Shown here: one piece after another, positions 45,849-55,760 of the stretch
Numbering within the stretch: the stretch's first letter is position 1
Layout of the letters: each line of letters starts with the position of its first letter
From: Gonatopus flavifemur
Taxonomy: Eukaryota; Arthropoda; Insecta; Hymenoptera; Dryinidae
Assembly: GCA_018340375.1 (NCBI GenBank)
Contig: JAFFJZ010000007.1
Span: 29,610,001-29,674,000 of the forward strand
DNA: 64,000 nucleotides
Reading direction: 5' to 3'
The notes under the pieces: model-generated
Seen by the model: the letters and a program-made list of their open reading frames with translations, nothing else
Databases searched by the model: none
Told to the model about the DNA's origin: nothing
Made by a program: the position numbers and the translations under genes

Positions 45849-46105
45849 CATGGAGCTATGAATATCAGGAGGGAGCCTAGAGAGGAATCTTTCGCTAATG
45901 AGCGGGAAGGGGAATCAGCTGCCGCCATATTGTTCTGCTCAATTGATGATTGGCTCTTTATTTCAGGACCTCATATGATTGGAGGAAATCATTGTGAGCC
46001 TGTCAATATGGCGAGCGGCGAGCGTTTTCCCCTTCCGTCTTTGTAGCGAAACCCCTCGCCACAGTAGACCTGCTAATGCTCCCTCCTGTTATTCATAGCT
46101 CCATG
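45849..46105. mobile_element. hAT-type foldback with 8-bp target duplication
   Basis: CATGGAGCTATGAATATCAG and the inverted right end CTGTTATTCATAGCTCCATG open arms continuing through GAGGGAGC/GCTCCCTC. GCCAGCAG lies immediately before (45841-45848) and after (46106-46113): a perfect 8-bp duplication, typical of the hAT superfamily. The interior is unusually GC-rich for this window. Short frames inside have no known domain. A terminal fragment (ATACATGGAGCTATGA) is seen at 53793. Confidence 0.85.
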
Positions 46106-46202
46106 GCCAGCAGAAAACTTTTCGGGGAGTCGGACAATCGATTTGGGAAAAACAGTGTTTTCTGAAACGCCCTAATAAATAAATTATACATACCTACTAT
46201 TT

Positions 46203-46507
46203 ACACTGACAGGAAAAAGACCTAATTGAAACATTCGTGGTTGCAATAATACCTTGAGATCTGGTTCGATTCACCAGTAAATGTGATTGTGACATCCAGA
46301 AAAAGTGGTTTGAGCCAAAATTCATTCATCATATTCTGGTTATCGCACGAAGAAAAACATCTAGTTCTTCTGACCTGGAAAATATAGTTGATTTTGGCTT
46401 CAACCACTATTTCTGGACATCATAATTACATTTCCTAGTGAATCGAACCAGATTTCAAGTTATTGCGACCACGAATGTTTCAACCAGTTAATTTTTCTGT
46501 CAGTGTA
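46203..46507. mobile_element. CACTGACAG MITE, full-length, TA-bounded
   Basis: TACACTGACAGGAAAAA and TTTTTCTGTCAGTGTA are inverted ends. The arms share AACATTCGTGGTYGCAATAA, GATCTGGTTCGATTCAC and GACATCCAGAAAAAGTGGTT in inverted form. At 305 bp this is the best reference copy of the family. Confidence 0.85.
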
Positions 46508-46602
46508 TTACATGTAATAAATAGTTTATTCTTCTATTGAACATTAGTCGGGTATCTCTTACCAAACACCCGTCATATTATATGGAGGTACACGGCTGAT
46601 GC

Positions 46603-47341
46603 TCAATCCCAGATAGAAAATGCTGATACCTGCAACTGCTTCAAGTTTGGCAAAACATTAAGCTGCCGAGCATAGCCAACCCATATCGGCCCAATATACA
46701 TAAAAGCATTTGTTATTCGAGAATCCATATCATGTTTCATATAAAATACATTACAAGTGGTTGAAGCTAAGCAAAACTGCCCAGCATGGTGAACCAATCT
46801 TGGACCAATGTACACCCATACAGCAAACCTTTTGCTTTGTCTAAAAGATTTCTTATGCAACAGTTTTCACTGTCTTCAAGATGTATTTGTTGAAGAAATC
46901 TAAAAGACATCTTTTGCATCTTTTTGGTGCATAAGAAATCTTTTAGACAAAGCAAAATTTTTGCTGTATCGACAATCATTGGTCATTTGAAAACTTCTAC
47001 CGCATCTTCATGCTTGTAACCATTATAAAGTTGTACTAATATTAATCATTGTTAAGATATGACACAAACGGCATGAAAAATGACGTAATTGCTTCCTCTA
47101 GGAAGTATGAAGAATCAGGTTGAAGCTCTTCAAAGTTCCATATATGCAACTTGGGTCTGGTCCGGCTTAGTCATATAAGCCATGCTCCAAAAAAATCATA
47201 ATAAATGTATCATGATATATTGAGTCATACTTAGTATTGTATTCTGGTCCAATATTGGGTACCAAGCCTGGTACAAGATTATTCTCCCAAGCTTTTACCA
47301 AGGTGGGCCACTTTTTGTCATGGATTCTGGTCCAATGTGAG
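46603..47341. mobile_element. Copy 2 of the 120-bp-repeat element, interrupted
   Basis: ATCCCAGATAGAAAATGC at the left corresponds to the TACCCAGGTAGGAA end of 22694. GGCAAAACATTAAGCTGCCG, TTGTTATTCGAGAATCCATA and ACCAAGCCTGGTACAAG match the first copy. It has fewer tandem units (about two) and the right terminus is lost. It is interrupted by the MITE at 46819-46969. Confidence 0.7.
46819..46969. mobile_element. Nested TA-bounded foldback, CAGCAAACCTTTTGC ends
   Basis: TACAGCAAACCTTTTGCTTT at the left and AAAGCAAAATTTTTGCTGTA at the right are inverted. Both arms include GTCTAAAAGATTTCTTATGC. A related unit with ATCTTTTAGA/TCTAAAAGAT motifs is at 16020-16135. Confidence 0.85.
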
Positions 47342-47574
47342 TCAAACTAAACTCTTTATTATATTTTGTCTACTCCTTGAGCATGTCCTCATCATAATAA
47401 TTGTGTATAACCTATACAGATAGATTATACATAATCTATCTCAACTGGTTTTCATCCCTAGTTTCTGAATAGTTGATACATTAGTTTTCCACGTGACTTG
47501 ATGTAAAATTATAGTTGTATAAGTTGCAGTGATTAGTTTGTAGGTTCAGACCATTTGCACAGGAGACAGATCTG

Positions 47575-47957
47575 CAGAATAGTAAGGAGGAAACAAAATT
47601 TGATGTGAAAATGGAAGTACCTTTTGATGGATCAGCGAATTTCTTGATGTGGCAGCAACCTTCTTTTCACCACAACGATCTTGTTAGCTCCAACAGGGAT
47701 TTTCAAGCTGTGGCAACGAAAAATGTGTGCTCCTCCAGCGAATTTCCGTATTATATATGGAATAGCAAATAAATTTTGCTGGAGGAGTCAACATTTTTTG
47801 TTGCCCCAGGTAAAAAATCGCCATCTTAGTTGACAAGATTGTTGTGATAATAAGTAGATTGCTGTCACAGAAACAAAGCTGCTCCAGCAAAAGGTACCCC
47901 CCAGCATGAATCAGATTTCGCTATCACAGCAAATTTATTTTCTTTCTCCGTGAGTGT
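47575..47957. mobile_element. CAGC-rich MITE, TCTTTCTCCGTGAG right end
   Basis: CTCCAGCGAATTTC and TTTTGCTGGAGGAG, and GTGGCAACG/GTTGCCCC pairs, indicate inverted arms around 47735-47815. AGATTTCGCTATCACAGCAA near the right end matches 43775-43790. The left end is not defined. Confidence 0.5.
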
Positions 47958-48051
47958 TATCGAATCCTTGAGATGATATTTTGCTCCTAATCCTCAATAA
48001 TCATCGTTCTCAATTGATCTGTATAATTAATCTCATTCGTCACTGAATTTC

Positions 48052-49016
48052 TACACGGAAAAAAAAGAATAGTTGCAGCAACTACTGAAATAGTCGATTT
48101 TCGACCATCTAATTGAGTAGTTGCTGCAGCTACTTAGTAGTCAGGACAAGTAACACATTAGCTATCTCAACTCATTCAAAATACCTCAGGTATTTACGTT
48201 AGTTAGTGCAACTATCGAGTTACTTGTCCTGACTACTAAGCAGGGCTGCGGAGTCGAAGCTTTCACATAGCCGACTCCGACTCCGACTCCGGACACTTAA
48301 AATTTCCGACTCCGACTCCGGCTGCGACTCCGGCTCTAGTGTTTATTCTCATGAATAAAAATTCCAAAAGAACTAAACTTGGACATAAGATAGACATTAT
48401 TGGTTATCGAGGTTTTTCGACCTGTGTTTCAATATTTTATTTATTGATATATTATTGAAGTTTGATTTGTTAAATATGTCGAGGCTAAAATGCAAAAAAT
48501 ATAACAGAATTCCAAGTCGTAACTAATTTCAATGCTCTATTTCAAAATTTTATCCATGAATTATTTCTCCCATCAACATTGTTCAACAGATATAAATATT
48601 CCAAATGTTAGAAAAAACTTCGTCAACGACTTTCGACAAAGAGTTTTCTGTAAAACTTTCATTCATGAACCGTTGATCTGATGCAGTACATAAATTTGTA
48701 TGTTTTTATATGCAGCAGCTTATTGAATCAAAATATTCACGTGAAGATACCTCTAAAAGTACCATAATGGCTGGGACTTTGATAAGGAAGGTACCATACT
48801 TCTTTATAAAAGTCCAAGAAGTTATGGGACTTTTAGAGGTTCGTTCACGTAAATATTTTGCCTCGGGTCAGACCAACGCCAAAAATCCATAAATTATGGT
48901 ATTTTTCAAGATATCTGTTTTCTCAGTGTACTAAGTAGCTGCAGCAACTACTTAAGTAGATGGTCAAAAATCGTCTATTCAAGTAGTTGCCGCAACTATT
49001 TCTTTTTTTCCGTGTA
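48052..49016. mobile_element. TA-bounded foldback split by a 688-bp insertion
   Basis: TACACGGAAAAAAAAGAATA at the left and TATTTCTTTTTTTCCGTGTA at the right are inverted. Both arms carry GTTGCAGCAACTAC, GACCATCTAAT-type and GCTACTTAGTAG motifs. The element is continuous to 48240, then interrupted, and resumes at 48929. Confidence 0.8.
48241..48928. mobile_element. Insertion with GGAGTC-rich end and internal hairpin
   Basis: It starts CAGGGCTGCGGAGTCGAAGC and carries CCGACTCCGACTCCGACTCC within its first 60 bp, in two clusters. Flanks CTACTAAG (48233-48240) and GTACTAAG (48928-48935) agree at 7 of 8 bases, suggesting an 8-bp target duplication. AATATTCACGTGAAGATACC near 48730 is inverted as GGTTCGTTCACGTAAATATT near 48840, a strong internal foldback. 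A CAGGG start with 8-bp duplication suggests hAT, but the right end CAGTG is not a clean match. Confidence 0.6.
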
Positions 49017-50496
49017 ACGAATATTGAAAAATCTCATCATCCCGATCCTCAACAAAAATGCAACAATGTATAAGACCGCTCGTATGATAATCTCTAAAAA
49101 TTCTCACAGTCACTCGCTTTACATTCGACTCGTCACACGACCACGAAACAATTGTTGACAGCCACGTCATATAACGACGACGAAATATTAAAGAACGAGA
49201 GAAGAAGAAGAAGAACAAGAAGAAGAATAAGATTCCAAAACTATTCTCTCGACTAACTGTTATAATGTTATGTCGGTATCTGTAATTTTGCTGCGTCGGC
49301 TTGAATGACAGTACAATTATTGTACGTTGTATGTAGTACCAGATGAGAATTTCATAACGGTATCTAATAATAAAGTAATATGCTCTTTACGAATTGAATG
49401 TGTGAGTTCACTTATACACATATGCATTCGTATATATGTGGAATTTCAAAATAATACTATATAAAATATATATCTATATATATTAACCGCGGATGGAGTT
49501 TATGATAATGTTCGTCAGATTGTTTGAACAAATGTAACACAAATGGACCAGTATTGAATTACACTTGCGGTCGTATTTAATATACTGGGTCAACAATTAT
49601 TCTCTGCAATGATGATCTCAACGTATATGAAACATTTCGAACCGAAAGCTCACTTTATGCTTTCACAAAAATACGAATGTAATCATTTCTTGCCTTCAAT
49701 TTTGATACTAATGTTATTTTGTTGGTAACTGTTGGTGAGCGAGATAAGAAAACCCCAACCATTTCATTCTACAGAACTCAATTATCAAGTATTGAAAAAT
49801 TCATAACATTTCTAAAGGAATGATAAAAGCTTGAAAATTTCACTTCATCTCTAATGACAGAAGGAAGATACGATGAGGCTTCGACTTCGAACTTTGAAAT
49901 TCAGTGATGCCAGAAATTCCAACTTTCGCCAACTTTTGCCCCCTCCATCGAGACATTTTGCCTCTACACAATTAAATTTCTTCTGTCGGCGGCTTTATTG
50001 TGCGCATGAAATTTCTATACAGATGAGATTTGACGGAGGGGGCGAAACTTGGTTTTTGGTATCATTGCTTTGAATCCTCATTGAATGAAAGTGAATCGTT
50101 TGTGGATGTGATTTCTTTTTCCATCTTGGCAATATCTATCATTTCAGGAATTGTGTCGTTACTCATCGAGTGAGACTATACGTTTATCTCTTTCCAGAAT
50201 CCAACACATCTGTCGAATGCAGTACGAGTAAAAGCCATCAGTCATTCACTCAGAGTCAATTACATGTTCATGAATGCTTCACACCGAGAAGATTTTATCT
50301 CAAACGCAAAAGTGTCATCAAAGTCAAATTAAAGGGTATATTATTTCCTTCGTAATCAAGAAGAACTGTTACATGGAATGAAATGGATTAATTATTCTGT
50401 TTCAGGAAAGTCTATTGAATTAATATATGTTGCAGTTGATTCAAGGGGAATAAAAAATAAATGATACAAACTCGATCCATTCGATTAAACCATTTG
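49017..50496. other. Repeat-poor interval; GAA-rich microsatellite
   Basis: GAAGAAGAAGAAGAACAAGAAG at about 49200-49228 is a trinucleotide tract, and TA-rich runs occur at 49455-49480. No gene recognised. Confidence 0.45.
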
Positions 50497-50694
50497 AGGG
50501 GAGGGTTGCCTTGATTGGACCACCACCTTTCATTGCAAAAGGAAGAAATTTAGATTCTTTCTAATCATACAGAGATAATGTTCATTATTGTGACATTATC
50601 GCTGTATGAATGAAAGAAATTTAAATTTCTTCCTCTTGCAATAAAAGGTGGTGGTCCATTCAAGGCGATGGTACAATCAAGGCAACTCTCCCCT
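50497..50694. mobile_element. Foldback, AGGGGAGGGTTGCCTTGATT ends
   Basis: The left end AGGGGAGGGTTGCCTTGATT and the inverse of the right end (AGGGGAGAGTTGCCTTGATT) differ at one base. The arms continue through GGACCACCACCTTT and GGAAGAAATTT on both sides. Confidence 0.85.
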
Positions 50695-51808
50695 AACGCT
50701 AGAATGGTGCAATCTTTAGATTCCAGTCTCATTCAATTGAAAATCAATTCTTTGGTAGTAACATTAATTAGATGGAAATACGATTTTGAGAACATTCAAC
50801 TTGTTTTGAGAATCCAAATTGAAATATGAGCCCAGACCAAAGTTTGCAATAATAATATGTATTCGATCTCAACACGATCCAAATTTCGATCTGGCTGGAA
50901 ACGATTGTGGTGTAAATCGATTGAAAATTAAGATTGATGGGAATGCATTTAATATGAACCCACTCGTGATCCAGTCCTAGTTCTAATCTGAATTCGAACC
51001 AGTATTCATTCCCCATAGGTCAAATTGAGCAACATTGAAATCTAAAGATCGTAACGGCTCGTTTTTTGGATCGCGGCAAGACTAGTGCAATGTAGCCTAA
51101 GGTTTGTAGATCTCCGTCATTGAGATGGCGGAAATATGAGATGATAACAGTTCTTTTTCCAACATAAAACAAGCATTGACAAAAAAGTGAATGCTAAACA
51201 GGTGATTTTCGGAATGTTTCAACAGATAAGTTATAGACCTTCAAAATCAATATGTAAAAAATCCATGAAAATCAAATAGTTAAAACCTGTTAGTAAAATT
51301 GAAAAATAACACTTTTGACGTGTGAGATTGAATAAATCGTTCTGTCGTTTGGCGTGGACAATATTACGATTGGTGGGAATTTTATGATTATTTTTCTTCA
51401 TTATTACTCACCCTTTTTATAGTTCTTTCCTCAAGTTACATGGAATATGCGGTATTATAAATGTACATAAATTATTGAAATTTCAATCGTTCATCACCTC
51501 ATCGAATTGGCAACGTTTGGAAATTCGATTTATAGATAATCGCGATTTTTTATAATCATTCATGAATAATATTGTACCTATTTCATTCAAAAATATCACA
51601 TTGGTGACATGATTTTTTATAAAATAATATATTCTTTTTTATTCGACATTTTGTTTTGATGAACAATTCAACGGAACTGGTATGTACAAACAGAGTGTGT
51701 AATTCCTATCAGCAATATTTTGTGAATCGAGTAATATTATTAAAAGAAAATGTACATGGAACAAATTTTGTTTTAAAACTTACAGTGAAATGCTAGGCTG
51801 AGGAAAAA
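50695..51808. other. No gene or element recognised
   Basis: AT-rich. Short frames only. Confidence 0.4.
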
Positions 51809-52032
51809 ATGTCGCTGAAGTTTGAATCGTTTATTGAAACAAATTAATAATCAAATAACGGAATACTCAGCTGTTGAAGACTGAAAACCTTGCAGTACAT
51901 TGTTTTATCGATGTTTGGAATGACAAAAAATTACAAAAAATTCATTCGAGAAGATGAATAATGATGATTCACTGATTTTAGGAGTTTCAATTTTTGTTTC
52001 GTTTCTATAAACGATTCAAACTTCGAGAACAT
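51809..52032. mobile_element. ATGTTGCTGAAGTTTGAAT MITE, copy 4, with 8-bp duplication
   Basis: ATGTCGCTGAAGTTTGAATC at the left and GATTCAAACTTCGAGAACAT at the right are inverted. AGGAAAAA lies directly before (51801-51808) and after (52033-52040), an exact 8-bp duplication, so the family is probably hAT-derived. Confidence 0.85.
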
Positions 52033-52040
52033 AGGAAAAA

Positions 52041-53647
52041 GTATTCCAAATTTATATTCCAATCAAATAAGGTTTGTTTAACTATCAAAAAATCTTATTC
52101 GGCCCAAATGATAGTTTGTTTATAATTGATAAGCCTCCTTTGCCGCAAACAAACTGTTCTTTCGGTGAAGTAACGAGAGAACGATTGAATAAACTTCAAG
52201 GAGCTACTGCGCGATTAGCGAAATCCATGGAAAATTTGTCATTTTGTCATTTACACACTGACGGAATTTCACAAGACATAGGGAAATTTTGAGGGAAATA
52301 CTCAATTGTTGACCTCGGATGGAAAATTTACGCCAATTTTTGGTCGAGTTTTTGAATTCATCAAGAATTCCTTCGTAATCTTTAATTCATAACTACTACC
52401 CCTTCCCGGACAGCTCAACCTATCACTGGGAAGTCTATGGAAGGTTTATAGAACGCAAAGGAGGTTTTCTGAATGTTCAGAAGATTTCATTTTGCTGTTA
52501 GGGATTTACAAATAGTTTGAAATGGGATGAATGGTTACGAAACTAATTAAATCTCATTCGCGATACGAGGTGTTACAGTACGTCAATCAGCGCGTCGATC
52601 TTAACTTTTTCTTGACATCCTATGTGGAATTTGAAACCTGACCTTATATTGGCGCAGTACCGTTACCGGAGTTACGAATGTTGCCAAACCTAAACAACTA
52701 GTTCAGGACCAGTTGATTTCAGAGGACTGACTCAAAGTCAAAATGATAACATTGTTTCACATAAAGCCCAGTACTGGAGATACAACACTGCCGGTGCTGG
52801 CAATACTTATGAATCTGCATTGCTACAGATGCGGAAATCTTAATGGCTCGATCGGTTCTGATGGACTGTTCCACGAATGATTTTATTATAAAATTTATTT
52901 TTCAATACTCAGCTGTATTTTGAACATTTGGTGAAAAATTCGCTCTCCTTGGTGTTCAATTTTACTCGCCCCAGGGTGGAATCGTTTGAAGACACAAAAG
53001 AGTGGTGAATACGCCCACCATCAATGGTGAAAAAGCACTCGCTAGACTTGTACGGATTACTTGGAGTTTCACTCGAGTCTTAATTTCATATCGGATTTTT
53101 TACTGTGCAATTGTTTGTTAAACACTGGTATGACCTAGGCTCATCGGATCTGCTGCGTGGGTTTTCTAGAGTTGAATCAGTATCGCAACGATTCTGGTCA
53201 TTTTCAAGGCCCAGTGTTGTTTGATGTCCGTCAGAAGAATGGCACCAATTGAAAATTAGTGATTCCACACTGACGGGTCAATAGTTTTTGCCAGAATTTG
53301 GAAAATAAATTTTCACCAGTGCTGCGCCGTTTCTGCATTCTCGGTAATTTCCAAATGGGCAGGCATGTTATGATTTTTTGTACAATTGGCGATTGTATCA
53401 ATATCCAACTGTATTTTGTATTGTTTTTGGATTGATTACTGTAATTTCTGGTAACCAGCATTATTTTCTTTTCCCCATCTATGAAAATTCATAGAATTTA
53501 ATCCGTCCTTATTCGTAACTACTAAATTGCTACTGAATTGCACCACTGAAGTTCCCACATTGGATCCGCCATCTTGATTTTCCCAATTGTGATTCCAGAT
53601 GTGTATTCAGTATTCTGAAAGATCACTACGACCCATGTTCCATATAA
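52041..53647. other. No gene recognised; repeat debris
   Basis: 52050-52150 has AAACAAAC/GTTTGTTT motifs also seen at 35330-35400. 52640-52800 has CCAGTACTGG and CCGGTGCTGGC-type motifs resembling decayed relatives of 24763. No coding gene. Confidence 0.35.
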
Positions 53648-53908
53648 CCCAGACAGCGAAGTGCTAGAAAAATTCGCAACAATTTCCCAACATCACGGGG
53701 CAACTGTTATTGGGAAGTGGCTGGGAAGTTGCGTCGCCAAATACGCAGCAACATGCAGCAAACTTGAGAGTTGTGGTCATGATGCTGCGAAGACGTTTGG
53801 ATACATGGAGCTATGACACGTGAGATCAAACAATCCTCCAACAACAAAACACAAACTGGTGGAACAACACTGAAGCAACAGTTGCACTACAACTTTTGCT
53901 GTCAGGGA
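53648..53908. mobile_element. MITE, CCCAGACAGC family, copy 2
   Basis: CCCAGACAGCGAAGTGC and ACTTTTGCTGTCAGGGA-like right end (AACTTTTGCTGTCAGGGA) are inverted. The first 140 bp match 1132-1270. About 75 bp around ATACATGGAGCTATGA, absent from copy 1, may be part of a second insertion. Confidence 0.75.
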
Positions 53909-54604
53909 AATTTCTGTGTAGCACCATCATCAATGACATACTTTGCCTTCACGTGAAATTTAGGTGGAAAGTCGGTAAATGGAGTAGAACGATGAAGAAT
54001 AGTGGCTCAATGAAGAACCATGGTGAAGATAATGGATCAATATCCACGTGAAAAACGAAGACGGACCTCCATTTCGGATTTCTCCATGCCTCTACGAGCA
54101 TGAGACGTACCTCAACATCGGTGGAGGTGCTGATTACCTGATTGCCTTTTACCATACTATTAGTATTGTATCCGCCATTGTGAGTATCCTAATTTTGACT
54201 TTAGATTTGTATTTAGCATCCTAACTAATTCCTCAAACAGAAGAGTATTATGGCCAGTTTCATGTTCAATATAGGCCCGATCGGCTGGTGGTAGGGGATA
54301 TAATTTTCCCACTCCTTTTTAGGGTCAACCAGATCTGGTTCTGATAGGTTTGTGATTTGGCATGCCCTATCACAGTTTATTATATCGGACTTTGATACAA
54401 GAGTCCGTTACATGTCATATCAGGGCCTGACTTGAGATAAGGCTTCCCAGATCTGGTCCTGTCCAAACCCTCGATGGGAATTTTCACTCTGGTACCATTG
54501 ATTGGAGAGAATTATATAAGATACAGGAGATATTTCACGCACCAAATTTTATGGATTTATTCTTGAAACAAAAGCTACTAACGTTTTTCACTTTTCTACA
54601 AATT
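53909..54604. other. No gene recognised
   Basis: 54250-54480 has CCAGATCTGGT, GGGCC and ATATCAGGGCCTG motifs of a decayed repeat. No coding frame. Confidence 0.35.
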
Positions 54605-55345
54605 GAATACTCTCCACTCTCTATATTTCGAGTCGCTTTGAACGCTTTTATGGAGTTCAATTCTTACTCTTATCAGATTTACAGGATTTTCACTCCACGG
54701 AAGTGGATTTTTACTTCAAGAAATTCAGAGAGCAGAAAATATTCAGTTTGTTGAGAAACAAAACTCTTAGCAAGTGATTTTTCACTCCAGACAATTAAGA
54801 GAGCAAACAATATTGATTTGATACTGACCACAGACTACTTTCTAAATTTCTTGGAATGGAAATCCACTCCCAAAGAGTGGAAATACTGCGATAGTCCAAT
54901 AAGAGTGGGATTCCGCTCCTACACGGAAAAAATAATTTAGCTGCAGCAGCTAAGTAGCTAGCACGGACACGGACAGCCATTCAATTAGCTCCTGCAGCTG
55001 AATTTTAGCTGCTACCGCAAATAAATTGACTACAAATGCAAATTTTCTTGCTGTAACAGCTAAAATTTAGCTGCAGGAGCCAATTTAATGGCTGTCCGTG
55101 CCCGTGCTAGCTACTTAGCTGCTGCAGCTGAATTATTTTTTCCGTGTATGAGTTTTTACTCCATAAGAGTGAATTTTCATTGTCTGCAAGTGAAGATTCC
55201 ACTCTTTTCAGAAGGTGAACGTTCACTCTGTGGGAGTGAGAAATACCCACTCTTCACGAGTGAAATCTTACTCTTTCTGGACTTGTATACTATAGTATTT
55301 TAACTATTCGAGGTTGAATTTTTCACTCCAAGGAATTTAGAGACT
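54605..55345. repeat. ACTCTT/AAGAGT-rich element split by a MITE
   Basis: CACTCTCTATATTTCG, CACTCCCAAAGAGTGG, AAGAGTGGGATTCCGCTC and ATTTAGAGACTCAC are in the style of the TACTCTCTAA family at 10535. The ACTC-rich sequence continues on both sides of the insertion at 54920-55148. Confidence 0.5.
54920..55148. mobile_element. TA-bounded foldback, CACGGAAAAAATAATTTAGC ends
   Basis: TACACGGAAAAAATAATTTA at the left and AATTATTTTTTCCGTGTA at the right are inverted with almost no change over about 80 bp. Both arms contain GCTAGCACGGRCACGGACAG and CAGCTGCAG-type motifs. The arm encodes the same short peptide (MAVRVRASYLAAAA) outward on both strands, a by-product of palindromy. A half copy lies at 60460-60556. 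Confidence 0.85.
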
Positions 55346-55394
55346 CACTGTGAAAACGCTGCGGCAATTTCCCCTCTGCATTTAGTAGCAGCAA

Positions 55395-55614
55395 AATTCC
55401 ACCATGATGAAAGTGAAAGTAGCAGAGACGAGCTAGCAGCCTGTTGATGTAACTTTTTGATTGGAATTGATTTCAACGTTCTTTATACCATGAATTCATT
55501 CAGTGTCTTCATACGGTTTGGCTGCTTAAATATTGGATAAAACAATTCTATTAAAAGTGACATACATCGGCTGCTAACTCGTCGCTGCCTAGCTTCACCC
55601 TAATTCCACCATGA
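55395..55614. repeat. Inverted repeat flanked by 13-bp direct repeats
   Basis: AATTCCACCATGA occurs exactly at 55395-55407 and 55602-55614. Between them, GCAGAGACGAGCTAGCAGCC near 55432 is inverted as GGCTGCTAACTCGTCGCTGC near 55569. This looks like an inserted element with a long target duplication, or an end repeat. Confidence 0.55.
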
Positions 55615-55623
55615 ATATATATG

Positions 55624-55760
55624 CACTGTAAAAAAAACTTCCAAAAAAAGTTTGCAATCTTTCTATTCTCTTGGAAATAACAAAACTTGTTTGAAAATTC
55701 ACAGGAAATTTATGGGTTTTCAAGTAAATCTGGAAATTTACAAATATGTTTTACAGTGTG
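55624..55760. mobile_element. Foldback, CACTGTAAAAAAAACTTC ends
   Basis: CACTGTAAAAAAAACTT at the left and ATGTTTTACAGTG at the right are inverted. GGAAATTTATGGG and TGGAAATTTACAAA lie inside. Similar to 5197. Confidence 0.6.

Larger units (their letters stand above)
45281..46177. mobile_element. TA-bounded 0.9-kb element hosting two MITEs
   Basis: TACTAGGGTGCTTCAAAAAA at the left and TTTTCTGAAACGCCCTAATA at the right are inverted, with AACACTGTTTWTCC continuing the arms. It contains a partial CACTGACAG MITE (45424-45651) and a complete foldback with an 8-bp target duplication (45849-46105). Confidence 0.75.

Noticed and set aside
45849..46105. GC-rich stretch as a host exon
   Set aside because: It is bounded by inverted repeats and an exact 8-bp duplication, so it is an inserted element.
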